NCBI RefSeq assembly: GCF_005250615.1
Contig: NZ_SULM01000008.1
Span: forward strand, 186,001-250,000
DNA from: Pseudomonas rhizoryzae
Lineage (GTDB): Bacteria > Pseudomonadota > Gammaproteobacteria > Pseudomonadales > Pseudomonadaceae
Length of the DNA stretch: 64,000 bases
Direction of reading: 5' to 3'
Position numbers and translations under genes: made by a program
Shown here: one piece after another, positions 1 through 8,347 of the stretch
Layout: the number at the start of each line of letters is the position of its first letter
Position numbering within the stretch: the stretch's first letter is position 1
Notes under the pieces: model-generated
Told to the model about the DNA's origin: nothing
The model's database searches: none
The model's input: only the letters and a program-made list of their open reading frames with translations

Positions 1-109
1 CCAGTCTCCGCGTACGCTGGATACCCTCCGACAGCCACGGGCGACGTCTCCGGCCACGGCATCCGGCTGGCACCTCGTCTATACACTTCAGGTCTACAAG
101 GAATCGTCC

Positions 110-1687
110 ATGCGTTTCGCCGCCTTGCCCCTGCTCTTCGCGCCTCTGTTGGCCCAGGCTGCCACGCTCAGCGTATGCACTGAAGCCAGCCCGGATGGAT
201 TCGACGTGGTGCAGTACAACTCGCTCACCACCACCAACGCCTCGGCCGATGTGTTGATGAATCGCCTGGTGGAGTACGACGCCCGCGAAGGCAAGCTGGT
301 GCCGAGCCTGGCGCAGAGCTGGACGGTGTCGAGCGACGGCCTGACCTATGATTTCACCCTGCGCCCGGACGTGAAGTTTCACCAGACCGACTACTTCACT
401 CCCAGCCGTACCCTGAACGCCGACGACGTGGTGTTCAGCTTCCAGCGCATGCTGGACAAGAACAATCCCTGGCATGCGGTGGCCAAGAGCGGCTATCCCC
501 ATGCGCAGTCGATGCAGTGGCCCAAGCTGATCAAGAGCGTGGAAAAGACCGGCGACCTGGGTGTGCGCATCGTGCTCAACACGCCGGATTCCACCTTCCT
601 GCCGACCCTGAGCATGGGCTTCGCCTCTATTTATTCCGCCGAGTACGCCAACCAGCTGCTCAAGGCCGGAAAGACCGCCCAGCTCAATGACGAACCCATA
701 GGGACCGGGCCCTTCGTGTTCAAGCGCTATCAAAAGGACGCCTCGATACGCTACGCCGCCAATCCGGATTACTTCGGTGGCAAGCCCAAGGTGGATGGTC
801 TGATCTATGCCATCACCCCGGACTCGGCGGTACGCCTGCAGCGGCTCAAGCGCGGCGAATGCCAGATCGCCCTGTCGCCCAAGCCGCAGGACTTGCAGAG
901 CGCCCGGGAGGACAAGAGTCTGCAGGTGCTGCAGACCCCGGCCTTCATGACCGCCTTCGTCGCCCTCAATACCACGCACCCGCCGCTGGACAACATCAAG
1001 GTGCGCCAGGCCATCAACCTGGCGTTCGACAAGCAGAGCTATCTCAAGGCGGTGTTCCAGGACACGGCGGTGGCGGCGGACAATGTCTATCCGCCCACTA
1101 CCTGGGGTTATGCCAAGGACGTGCCGGCCTATCCCTATGATCCGGCCAAGGCCAAGGCAATGCTGGCCCAGGCCGGTTTCAAGGACGGCTTCAAGACCAC
1201 CATCTGGACTCGCCCCAGCGGCAGCCTGCTCAACCCCAATCCGCAACTGGGCGCGCAGATGCTGCAGGCCGATCTGAAGAAGATCGGTGTCGATGCCCAG
1301 ATCCAGGTCATCGAATGGGGCGAACTGATCCGCCGTGCCAAGGCTGGCGAGCATGATCTGCTGTTCATGGGCTGGGCCGGCGACAACGGTGATCCGGACA
1401 ACTACCTGACGCCGCAATTCTCCTGCGCCTCGGTGCAGTCGGGGCTCAACTTCGCCCGCTATTGCGACAAGACCCTCGATGGCGCCATCGCCAAGGGCAA
1501 GACCCTGTCCGACCAGATGGCCCGGGCCACCGTCTACCACCAGGCGCAACGCATCATCCACGACCAGGCGCTGTGGCTACCGCTGGCGCACCCGACGGTT
1601 ACGGTACTGGCCAAGAGCACTGTGCAGGGTTACCAGCCCAATCCCTTCGGGCGGCAGGATTTCAGCCAGGTCAGTGGCGGCCGCTAG
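110..1687 (+). CDS. ABC transporter periplasmic peptide-binding protein (DppA-like, SBP_bac_5)
   Basis: This 525-aa periplasmic protein should capture di- or oligopeptides for an ABC importer. Residues 1-18 form a Sec signal peptide ending in AQAA. The mature part carries the family's landmarks: an early LVEYDAREGKLVPSLAQSW stretch, ADDVVFSFQR near residue 105, a GTGPF motif near 200, and a DNGDPDNYL motif near 425. The length matches DppA-type proteins. An AAGGA ribosome site lies 8 bases before the chosen ATG. The frame is open upstream, but the signal peptide fixes the start. No permease or ATPase gene follows, so any partner genes lie to the left of the window or elsewhere. The exact peptide substrate cannot be read from the sequence. 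Confidence 0.9.
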   Translation: MRFAALPLLFAPLLAQAATLSVCTEASPDGFDVVQYNSLTTTNASADVLMNRLVEYDAREGKLVPSLAQSWTVSSDGLTYDFTLRPDVKFHQTDYFTPSRTLNADDVVFSFQRMLDKNNPWHAVAKSGYPHAQSMQWPKLIKSVEKTGDLGVRIVLNTPDSTFLPTLSMGFASIYSAEYANQLLKAGKTAQLNDEPIGTGPFVFKRYQKDASIRYAANPDYFGGKPKVDGLIYAITPDSAVRLQRLKRGECQIALSPKPQDLQSAREDKSLQVLQTPAFMTAFVALNTTHPPLDNIKVRQAINLAFDKQSYLKAVFQDTAVAADNVYPPTTWGYAKDVPAYPYDPAKAKAMLAQAGFKDGFKTTIWTRPSGSLLNPNPQLGAQMLQADLKKIGVDAQIQVIEWGELIRRAKAGEHDLLFMGWAGDNGDPDNYLTPQFSCASVQSGLNFARYCDKTLDGAIAKGKTLSDQMARATVYHQAQRIIHDQALWLPLAHPTVTVLAKSTVQGYQPNPFGRQDFSQVSGGR

Positions 1688-1700
1688 CGCGCAGCAGTCA

Positions 1701-1856
1701 AGAGGCTGTTCATAATCTGGCGAGCTAGAGCCAAGCAAGGCCTGGGCGGCCCCGCGAAAAGGCTTGAGGAAGCGGAGTTTACGAGTGGTAAATGAGCATT
1801 CCGAAAGTCTTTTCAACGCCGCTTGGCCGACGCGCAGCAGATTATGAGCAGCCTCT
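1701..1856. mobile_element. MITE-like element, copy A (156 bp, 18-bp terminal inverted repeats)
   Basis: The ends are inverted repeats: AGAGGCTGTTCATAATCTG at the left and its complement, with one mismatch, at the right. The core around 1751-1804 (GGCGGCCCCGCGAAAA, then GAAGCGGAGTTTACGAGTGG and AATGAGCATTCCGAA) recurs in inverse orientation at 14585-14744. No ORF of useful size is present. The right end touches the stop codon of the DUF333 gene. No clear target duplication was found here. The hairpin may also end transcription of the binding-protein gene. Confidence 0.65.
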
Positions 1857-2110
1857 CAGGGGTGGGCGCGGCGATACAGCGCCCACTCCTCGACCTCATG
1901 CCCATCGGCGAAATGACACATACCGTACTGATTGCCGATGGCGTCCTGGCGGATGTCCACCCGGCCGCCCTGGCTGATGCAGTATTCGGACGCCGGGTTG
2001 GCGAGCTGGTAGCTGTTGTGCGCCGGTCGCTCGTCGCGGGTACAGCCGGCGGCCAAGAGTAGGCTGCCGAACAGGGCAGTGGTGAGCAGGCAGGGAGTGA
2101 CGGCGCGCAT
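1856..2110 (-). CDS. Small DUF333-type lipoprotein
   Basis: An 84-aa precursor with a lipoprotein signal peptide (LLLAAGC, acylated Cys at residue 23). The mature part has the DUF333 pattern NPASEYCISQGG, then GMCHFADG and EEWALYR. DUF333 proteins are small envelope proteins, sometimes called putative hemolysins, with no proven activity. The C-terminus after WALYR is ARG-ALA-HIS-PRO-like (RRAHP), and its stop codon falls at the boundary with the MITE-like element, so the last residues may have been altered by that insertion. The gene lies convergent to the peptide-binding gene and upstream of no operon partner. Confidence 0.75.
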   Translation of the reverse strand: MRAVTPCLLTTALFGSLLLAAGCTRDERPAHNSYQLANPASEYCISQGGRVDIRQDAIGNQYGMCHFADGHEVEEWALYRRAHP

Positions 2111-2192
2111 GGGTGGGATCCCGGCTGGATGAAAGCCCTACCCTAGAGCATGCGAAGGTTGTCGGCCAGCCAGATTCGGTTAGCTCAGGGCC

Positions 2193-2522
2193 TCACTGCC
2201 ACGGGCGCCCGTCAGTACGCTCCACCTGCTTGACCTTCTGCTGGATGGCGGCGCGGGCCAGCATGTGGGCGCTGACCGGCGCGGTGATGAAGATGAACAG
2301 GGCGATCAGCAACTCGTGCAGGCTGAGACCCTCGCCCTGGACGCTGAAGAACAGCATCGAGGCGATGATGGTGCTGCCCACGCCCAGGGTGGTGGCCTTG
2401 GTCGGACCGTGCAGGCGCATGAAGAAGTCCGGCAGTCGGTACAGGCCGATGGCGCCAATGAGGGCGAAGGCGCTGCCGATGAGTAGCAGGGTGCAGATCA
2501 GCAATTCGAGCCAGAAGGGCAT
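2193..2522 (-). CDS. mnhG: Na+(K+)/H+ antiporter subunit G (MnhG/ShaG)
   Basis: A 109-aa membrane protein, last gene of the seven-subunit CPA3 antiporter operon. It has three hydrophobic segments and the MnhG signature GLYRLPDFFMRLHGPTK near residues 26-42, followed by TTLGVGS. The start was placed at ATG 2522 (MPFWLELL), because a longer frame running back to 2834 is only readthrough over mnhF. MnhG is needed for assembly or activity of the complex in the inner membrane; its separate role is not known. It lies 14 bases after mnhF. Confidence 0.92.
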   Translation of the reverse strand: MPFWLELLICTLLLIGSAFALIGAIGLYRLPDFFMRLHGPTKATTLGVGSTIIASMLFFSVQGEGLSLHELLIALFIFITAPVSAHMLARAAIQQKVKQVERTDGRPWQ

Positions 2523-2536
2523 GGGATAGCTCCCTG

Positions 2537-2806
2537 TCAGTCGATGATTTCGCCGTGGAGCATATGCTTGCCCAGCGCCACGGTGCCGACGAAGCCGGTC
2601 ACGGCGATGAGCAGCGCCGCCTCGAAGAAGACGTCGGTGGCCAGCCAGATGCCAAGCAGGATGATGATCGCCAGGACGTTGATGTAGAGCGTATCCAGGG
2701 CCAGCACCCGATCCGGGATGTCCGGTCCCTTCACCAGGCGATAGACGTTGAGCACGGCGGCCACGCCCATCATCCCCATACACAGCAGGGTCACGTAGGT
2801 GAGCAT
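2537..2806 (-). CDS. mnhF: Na+(K+)/H+ antiporter subunit F (MnhF/ShaF)
   Basis: An 89-aa protein with three transmembrane helices and the MnhF pattern RLVKGPDIPDRVLALDTL at about 23-40, which includes a conserved acidic pair in the membrane domain. It is part of the multisubunit cation/proton antiporter that exports Na+ or K+ in exchange for protons, helping with alkaline and salt stress. Its start overlaps the end of mnhE by 16 bases, which indicates translational coupling. Confidence 0.92.
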   Translation of the reverse strand: MLTYVTLLCMGMMGVAAVLNVYRLVKGPDIPDRVLALDTLYINVLAIIILLGIWLATDVFFEAALLIAVTGFVGTVALGKHMLHGEIID

Positions 2807-3288
2807 TCGAAGATCTCCTTGAGCGGGGCTTCATAGCGGGTCTTGACCTGGTGGATCACCGCCTCCTTGTCCGCGACATCGAGCCCGTGCAGCAGCAGGG
2901 TCTTGCGATCACCGCTGAGGCCGGACGACACGGTGCCGGGGGTGAGGGAGACCACGCAGGCGAGCAGGGTGAGGAGAAATTCATCCTCGATATCGATGGG
3001 CACCTCGATGAAGGCCGGCTTGAGGTCCCGGGTAGGCCCCAGCACCAGGCGGGCGACGTGCAGATTGGCGACGATGATGTCGTACACCACCATCAGCATG
3101 TAGCGCAGCAGCAGCCCGGGGCGGCGCAGCCGGGGCGCCGGGAGCAGGAAATCTTGGCAGAGCAGCGGAATGCCCCAGCCGAGCAGCAGGCCCAGCAGCA
3201 ACTGACCCAGGCTCAGGCTGTTGTTGAGCAGCAGCCAGGTGAGGACCAGCAGCCCAGTGAGCAGCGGATGCGGTAGCCAGCGCTTCAT
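2791..3288 (-). CDS. mnhE: Na+(K+)/H+ antiporter subunit E (MnhE/ShaE)
   Basis: A 165-aa inner-membrane subunit with hydrophobic segments at about 8-40 and 58-80. It shows the MnhE features VANLHVARLVLGP and the soluble tail with LTPGTVSSGLSGDRKTLLLHGLDV. The ATG overlaps the stop of mnhD by 4 bases and the 3' end overlaps mnhF by 16 bases. Family assignment is firm; its individual function within the complex is not defined. Confidence 0.92.
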   Translation of the reverse strand: MKRWLPHPLLTGLLVLTWLLLNNSLSLGQLLLGLLLGWGIPLLCQDFLLPAPRLRRPGLLLRYMLMVVYDIIVANLHVARLVLGPTRDLKPAFIEVPIDIEDEFLLTLLACVVSLTPGTVSSGLSGDRKTLLLHGLDVADKEAVIHQVKTRYEAPLKEIFECSPT

Positions 3289-4784
3289 GGGCCAACTCCC
3301 CGGACGATGGCGAAGTAGGGCGCCACGTCCAGCAATTGCCGGGCGGTTTCCAGGGCGTAGTCGTGCAGCGGCGCTGCCAGCGCCATCAGCAGCGGACTAC
3401 CCGCCAGCAGGCCGAGGACGGCGGCGAGTTGGACGCGATCGAGGCGGACGCCGAGGGCGGCGCTGTTGCTGCGCCAGAACAGCGTGGTACCGGCGCGGGA
3501 CAGGGCGATGAGCATGCCCAGGCCGCCGAGCAGCACCACCGGCCAGATGATCAGCGCCGGCCAGGTGGTACCGGTGGCCTGCAGCAGCATCACCTTGCCG
3601 AGGAAGCCGGGGAAGGGTGGCAGCCCGGCGACGGATACCGCGCCGAGAAAGAACAGCCCGCCGAGCAGGCGTGGATTAGCCAGCTGCGGACCGCTGTTCA
3701 GGGTATCGCCCTGGGGACCGCGCTGCTGGGCGACGAGATCCGCCAGCAGGAACAGGGCGCCGGCGATCCAGGTGCTGTGCACCAGGTAGAACAGCGCGGC
3801 GGCCAGACCCGCGACGCTGCCCAGGGCGACGCCGCTGAGCAGCATGCCCACCGAGATCACCACTAGATAACCGAGCAGCGCCTTGAGGTGGTGCGCGGCG
3901 AGGGCGCCGAATACGCCAGCGGCCAGGGTAAGAGCCGCCAGTGGCCAGAGCCAGGGCAGCACGAAGCCCGCCAGGGAACCGGCGGCGCTGCCGAACACCA
4001 GCAAAAAGACGCGGACGATGGCGTAGAGCCCGACCTTGGTCATGATGGCGAACAGCGCCGCGACCGGCGCACTGGCCGCCGAATAGGCGCCGGGCAACCA
4101 GAAGTACAGCGGCAGGATGGCGCCCTTGAGGCCGAATACCACCAACAGCAGGAAGCCTGCCGCGGCCAGCAGCGGTGCCTGCGCCGGATCGGCGTTGGCC
4201 ACCCGCAGGCCCAGGTCCGCCAGGTTGAGCGTGCCGAGCAGGCCGTAGAGCAGGCCGATGCCGATCAGGAACAGCGCCGAGCCCACCAGGTTGAGCACCA
4301 CGTAGTGCAGCCCGGCGCGCACCCGGGCCGGACCGGCACCGTGAACCAGCAGGGCGTAGGAGGCGATCAGCAGGATCTCGAAGAAGACGAAGAGGTTGAA
4401 CAGATCACCGGTGAGGAAGGCGCCGTTTATGCCCAGCAACTGGAACTGGAACAGCGCATGGAAATCCGGGCCGCGTTCGTCGTCGCCGCGGCAGGCGTAG
4501 AGCGCCGCGCAGCCGGCCAGCACCGCCACGGTGACCAGCATCAGCGCGGCCAGGCGATCCAGCAGCAGGACGATGCCGAAGGGCGCCGGCCAGTCGCCCA
4601 GGGCATAGACCTCCAACTGGCCGCTACTGGCCCGCTGCAGCAGCCACAGCGCCAGCGGCAGCAGCGTCCAGGTGGCCAACAGCGATAGCCCGCGCGCGGT
4701 GCGGGCGGCCAGCCGGGGACGCATCAGCAGGAAGGCGCCCATGAACAGCGGCACGAGGATTGGCAGGATGATCAGGTGCTTCAT
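3285..4784 (-). CDS. mnhD: Na+(K+)/H+ antiporter subunit D (MnhD/ShaD), NuoN/NuoM-like
   Basis: A 499-aa polytopic subunit of about 14 helices, related to the proton-pumping subunits NuoL/M/N of complex I. Landmarks are LFQFQLLGINGAFLTGDLFNLFVFFEILLIASY (conserved Glu in FFEI) near residues 110-140, and the KGAILPLYFWLPGAYSAASAPVAALFA proton-translocation region near 222-248. The length is normal. It overlaps mnhC and mnhE by 4 bases each, so the operon is translationally coupled. Confidence 0.95.
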   Translation of the reverse strand: MKHLIILPILVPLFMGAFLLMRPRLAARTARGLSLLATWTLLPLALWLLQRASSGQLEVYALGDWPAPFGIVLLLDRLAALMLVTVAVLAGCAALYACRGDDERGPDFHALFQFQLLGINGAFLTGDLFNLFVFFEILLIASYALLVHGAGPARVRAGLHYVVLNLVGSALFLIGIGLLYGLLGTLNLADLGLRVANADPAQAPLLAAAGFLLLVVFGLKGAILPLYFWLPGAYSAASAPVAALFAIMTKVGLYAIVRVFLLVFGSAAGSLAGFVLPWLWPLAALTLAAGVFGALAAHHLKALLGYLVVISVGMLLSGVALGSVAGLAAALFYLVHSTWIAGALFLLADLVAQQRGPQGDTLNSGPQLANPRLLGGLFFLGAVSVAGLPPFPGFLGKVMLLQATGTTWPALIIWPVVLLGGLGMLIALSRAGTTLFWRSNSAALGVRLDRVQLAAVLGLLAGSPLLMALAAPLHDYALETARQLLDVAPYFAIVRGVGP

Positions 4785-5110
4785 CGGCGCGGTTCCTCGC
4801 CGTCCACGTGATCGGTGCGCAACTCGCCCAGGGCGCGCAGCGACAGGGCGACCACGAAGGCCGTCATGGCGAAGCCGATGACGATGGCGGTGAGCACCAG
4901 CGCCTGGGGCACCGGATCGGCGTGTTCGGCGGCCTGGCCGATCACCGCCGGCACGCCGGTACGCAGCCGGCCCATGGCGAAGATGAAGAGATTGACCGCA
5001 TAGGAGAGCAGGGTGAGGCCGAGCACCACCGGATAGAGCCGCGCCCGCAGCAGCAGGTAGACGCCGCTGGCAGTGAGCACGCCGAGGGCCGCGCAGAACA
5101 GGATTTCCAT
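4781..5110 (-). CDS. mnhC: Na+(K+)/H+ antiporter subunit C (MnhC/ShaC), NuoK-like
   Basis: A 109-aa protein with three membrane helices, homologous to complex I subunit NuoK. The motif DPVPQALVLTAIVIGFAMTAF near residues 65-85 is characteristic, and GLTLLSYAVNLFIFAMG at about 31-47 matches the second helix. It begins 1 base after mnhA ends and overlaps mnhD by 4 bases. The C-terminal tail is charged (HVDGEEPRR) and cytoplasmic or periplasmic; the side is not determined here. Confidence 0.94.
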   Translation of the reverse strand: MEILFCAALGVLTASGVYLLLRARLYPVVLGLTLLSYAVNLFIFAMGRLRTGVPAVIGQAAEHADPVPQALVLTAIVIGFAMTAFVVALSLRALGELRTDHVDGEEPRR

Positions 5111-5111
5111 G

Positions 5112-7919
5112 CTAGAGCACCTCCTGGCTGGAACCGTCGGTGTCCGTTTCGTCCCGGCTGACGTGGCCGAGGTTGGAGAGGATCAGCAGGGTGGCGCCAA
5201 CGACGGCGAGGTAGACGCCCAGGTCGAAGATCAGGGCGGTGGCCAATTCGGTCTTGCCGATCGCCGGGATGGCGAAGTAGTCGAAGGCGGTAGTGAGGAA
5301 GGGCCGGCCGAACGCCAGGGAGCCCAGTCCGGTGAGGGCGGCGATCAGCACCCCGAGTCCGGCCAGGGTGTGGTAGCTGACGGGCAGGCGGCGCTGGGTC
5401 CAGGTCACGCCATGGGCCACGTATTGCAGGATCAGGGCGATGGCGGTGATCAGGCCGGCGATGAAGCCACCACCGGGCAGGTTGTGGCCGCGCACGAAGA
5501 TGAAGGCCGACACCAGCAGCGCCAGCGGCAGCAGCACCCGCGCCACGTTGTTGAGGATCATCGGATGACTGTCGCGCGACCAGGGCGTGCCCTTGGGATC
5601 GACCAGCGGGTGCGGCAGGTGCAGGTGCTTGAGCAGGCCGTAGACGCCGGCGGCGGCGATGGCCAGCACGGTGATCTCGCCCAGGGTGTCGAAGCCGCGG
5701 AAGTCCACGAGGATGACGTTGACCACGTTGTAGCCACCGCCACCGGATACCGAGTTGGCCAGGAAGAAGTCGCCGATGCCCGTGTAGGGCCGGGTCAGCA
5801 CGGCATAGGCCAGCAGCGCCACCATCAACCCCAGGCCGCCGGCCAGCAGCACATCGCGCAGGCCGCGCAGGCTGCTGGATTCGATGGGGGTGCGATCCGG
5901 CATGAAGAACAGCGCCAGCACCAGCAGGATGATGGTCACCACCTCCACCGACAGCTGGGTCAGCGCCAGGTCCGGCGCGGAATAGCGGGCGAACAGCAGG
6001 GACACGATCAGGCCCACGGTGCTCAGGGTCATCAAGGCCTTGAGGCGGTTGCGATGGAAGACCACCGTGAGCACCGCGGTCAGCATGAGGATACCCAGGC
6101 CCAGGGCGGTGAGCGGATCGATGGGTGAGCGCTCGACCTCGCCGCCGAGGGCATCCAAGCCGGACAGCGCCGTCACCAGCAGCACCAGGGTGGCTAGCAG
6201 CATCAGCGCGATGTAGCGCTGCAGCGAGCCGCTCTCCAGGCGCTGGGTGACACCTCGTGCGAAGCCGATCAGGCGGTTGAGGGCGTGTTCGAAGACCAGG
6301 CGGGCATCCACGTCCGGCAGGCCCGCCTGCCAGCGGAACAGCGGCTGGCGGCAGGCGTAGACCACCACGCCGCCGACCATGGCCAGGATGCTCATCATCA
6401 GGGCGGTGTTGAAGCCGTGCCAGATGGCCAGGCTGTATTCGGGTAGGCTGCCGCCCAGGGCGGCGCTGGCACCGACGGCCAACAGCGGCGCCACGGTGTA
6501 GCCGGGCACTATGCCCACCAGCAGGCAGAGCAGCACCAGGATCTCCACCGGGATCTTCATGTAGCGCGGCGGCTCGTGGGGCGGATAGTGGGGCAGGTCG
6601 CGCGGTTCGCCGTTGAAGAAGACGTCGTGGATGAAGCGCAGCGAATAGGCCACCGAGAAGATGCCGTAGAGCACCGCCAGCGCCGGCACTATCCAGCTGA
6701 AACTGCCGAACAGGCCGTGGTTGAGGGTCTCGTTGAAGAACATCTCCTTGCTCAGGAAGCCGTTGAGCAGGGGCACCCCGCCCATGGCGGCGGCGGCGAC
6801 CATGGCCAGCACCGCCGTATGCGGCATGTAGCGCCAGAGACCGGCCAGGCGGCGCAGGTCGCGGCTGCCGGTCTCGTGGTCGATGATGCCGGCGGCCATG
6901 AACAGCGAGGCCTTGAAGGTGGCGTGGTTGAGGATGTGGAAGACCGCCGCCACGGTGGAGAGCTGGGTGTCGAGGCCGAACAGCAGGGTGATCAGCCCCA
7001 GGTGGCTGATGGTGGAATAGGCCAGCAGGCCTTTCAGGTCATGCTGGAACAGCGCCAGGATGGCACCCACCACCAGGGTGGCCAGGCCGGTGAGGGTGAC
7101 GATGTAGAACCACCAGTCCGAATCGGCCAGCGCCGGATAGAGCCGCGCCAGCAGGAAGACCCCGGCCTTGACCATGGTCGCCGAGTGCAGATAGGCCGAC
7201 ACCGGCGTCGGCGCGGCCATGGCCTGGGGCAGCCAGAAATGGAAGGGAAACTGTGCGGACTTGGTGAAGACGCCCAGCAAGACCAGGATCAGCGCCAGCG
7301 GATAGAGCGCATGGCCGGTGATCAGCGGCCCGGCGGCGAGGACATCGGTCAGCTCGAAGCTGCCGACGATATGGCCGATCAGCAGCACCCCGGCGAGCAG
7401 GGCCAGGCCGCCGCCGCCGGTGACGGTGAGCGCCATGCGCGCGCCCTGGCGCGCTTCCTTGCTGTGGCTCCAGAAGCCGATCAGCAGGAAGGACGCCAGG
7501 CTGGTCAGCTCCCAGAACATCATCAGCAGGAGCAGGTTTTCCGCCAGCACCACGCCCAGCATGGCGCCCATGAACAAGAGCAGATAGGCGAAGAAGCGCC
7601 CGACCGGTTCGTCCTTGCCCAGGTAATAGGCGGCGTAGAGGATCACCAGCAGGCCGATGACCAGGATCATCAGGGCGAACATCAGCCCCAGGCCGTCCAG
7701 CCGCAGGCTGAGCGTTAGGCCCAGGGCGGGCAGCCAGTCGACCCGATGCAGCAGCACGGCGCCGTCCAGGACCGCCGGCAGTTGCGTGGCCAGCAGAGCC
7801 AGGGCCAGGGCGGGGGCCACGGCGGTGCCCAGGGCGCAGGCGCGACGACCGAAGCGGTCGGTGGCCAACGCGAGCCAGGTTCCCAGCAAGGGCAATGCGA
7901 TGATCAGCGCCAATACCAT
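5112..7919 (-). CDS. mnhA: Na+(K+)/H+ antiporter subunit A fused to subunit B (MnhAB/ShaA)
   Basis: A 935-aa protein and first gene of the antiporter operon. Residues 1-650 are the NuoL-like proton-translocating part, with [18 protein letters not shown] near 135 and [36 protein letters not shown] near 225-260. After about residue 790 it carries a MnhB domain: [34 protein letters not shown], then a [12 protein letters not shown] helix near the end. The A-B fusion is the usual arrangement in Pseudomonas, so no separate mnhB is missing. Upstream is a 367-base gene-free region that should hold the operon promoter. Confidence 0.95.
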   Translation of the reverse strand: MVLALIIALPLLGTWLALATDRFGRRACALGTAVAPALALALLATQLPAVLDGAVLLHRVDWLPALGLTLSLRLDGLGLMFALMILVIGLLVILYAAYYLGKDEPVGRFFAYLLLFMGAMLGVVLAENLLLLMMFWELTSLASFLLIGFWSHSKEARQGARMALTVTGGGGLALLAGVLLIGHIVGSFELTDVLAAGPLITGHALYPLALILVLLGVFTKSAQFPFHFWLPQAMAAPTPVSAYLHSATMVKAGVFLLARLYPALADSDWWFYIVTLTGLATLVVGAILALFQHDLKGLLAYSTISHLGLITLLFGLDTQLSTVAAVFHILNHATFKASLFMAAGIIDHETGSRDLRRLAGLWRYMPHTAVLAMVAAAAMGGVPLLNGFLSKEMFFNETLNHGLFGSFSWIVPALAVLYGIFSVAYSLRFIHDVFFNGEPRDLPHYPPHEPPRYMKIPVEILVLLCLLVGIVPGYTVAPLLAVGASAALGGSLPEYSLAIWHGFNTALMMSILAMVGGVVVYACRQPLFRWQAGLPDVDARLVFEHALNRLIGFARGVTQRLESGSLQRYIALMLLATLVLLVTALSGLDALGGEVERSPIDPLTALGLGILMLTAVLTVVFHRNRLKALMTLSTVGLIVSLLFARYSAPDLALTQLSVEVVTIILLVLALFFMPDRTPIESSSLRGLRDVLLAGGLGLMVALLAYAVLTRPYTGIGDFFLANSVSGGGGYNVVNVILVDFRGFDTLGEITVLAIAAAGVYGLLKHLHLPHPLVDPKGTPWSRDSHPMILNNVARVLLPLALLVSAFIFVRGHNLPGGGFIAGLITAIALILQYVAHGVTWTQRRLPVSYHTLAGLGVLIAALTGLGSLAFGRPFLTTAFDYFAIPAIGKTELATALIFDLGVYLAVVGATLLILSNLGHVSRDETDTDGSSQEVL

Positions 7920-8286
7920 GCCTGCATCCTGTCGCTAAGCCGCCTCACGGCGGTTGGTAGAGGGGGCTCCCTAGAGGTCTCGAGCGGCATTCGAGGTGTC
8001 CACCTGAGGCTCGTCATGCTGACGAGGGTGGAACATTCGACCTCTGAGTTTCGTACAAGAACCGCCGGTTTAATAACCTTCGGTGATAATAAAAGAGAGA
8101 CCACGAAATCCAAGGCCTGTCTCCCTTACAAAATATTAGGAAACAGGGCGCACGCGGCCTTTGCCGGGGTGCATGCCGGGGCGAACGCCTGCCAGGCCTG
8201 AATGAGACCTCTAGAACGCGCTTTTGCTCACGTCCACGGGAGAGACACACCCGGCGTGCCCTGGGCGGGGCGCCGGATGCAGGGGG
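7920..8286. promoter_or_regulatory. Gene-free upstream region of the mnh operon with a bulged hairpin
   Basis: No convincing gene is present in this 367-base stretch. It contains a long inverted repeat: CCACC (8000-8004), a 5-base bulge, CTCGTCA (8010-8016), loop TGC, then TGACGAG and GGTGG (8020-8031). An AT-rich segment at 8067-8095 (GGTTTAATAACC, then GATAATAAAAG) is a reasonable promoter for leftward transcription, placing the hairpin in the 5' leader of mnhA. No known riboswitch was recognised. Confidence 0.45.
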
Positions 8287-8334
8287 AAGAAAAAGCCCCG
8301 ACACGCCAAAGGAGCAAGAAACGCGTGCCGGGGG
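8287..8334 (-). terminator. Intrinsic terminator of mexEF-oprN
   Basis: Read on the minus strand, an 11-bp stem (CCCCGGCACGC pairing with GCGTGTCGGGG, one G-U pair) with a 16-base loop is followed by CTTTTTC. It lies 14 bases after the oprN stop codon. Confidence 0.8.
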
Positions 8335-8347
8335 TAAGCGCCGGCGG

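Noticed and set aside
5073-7718. Long plus-strand frames opposite mnhA
   Set aside because: Gln/His/Gly-rich antisense translations typical of high-GC genes.
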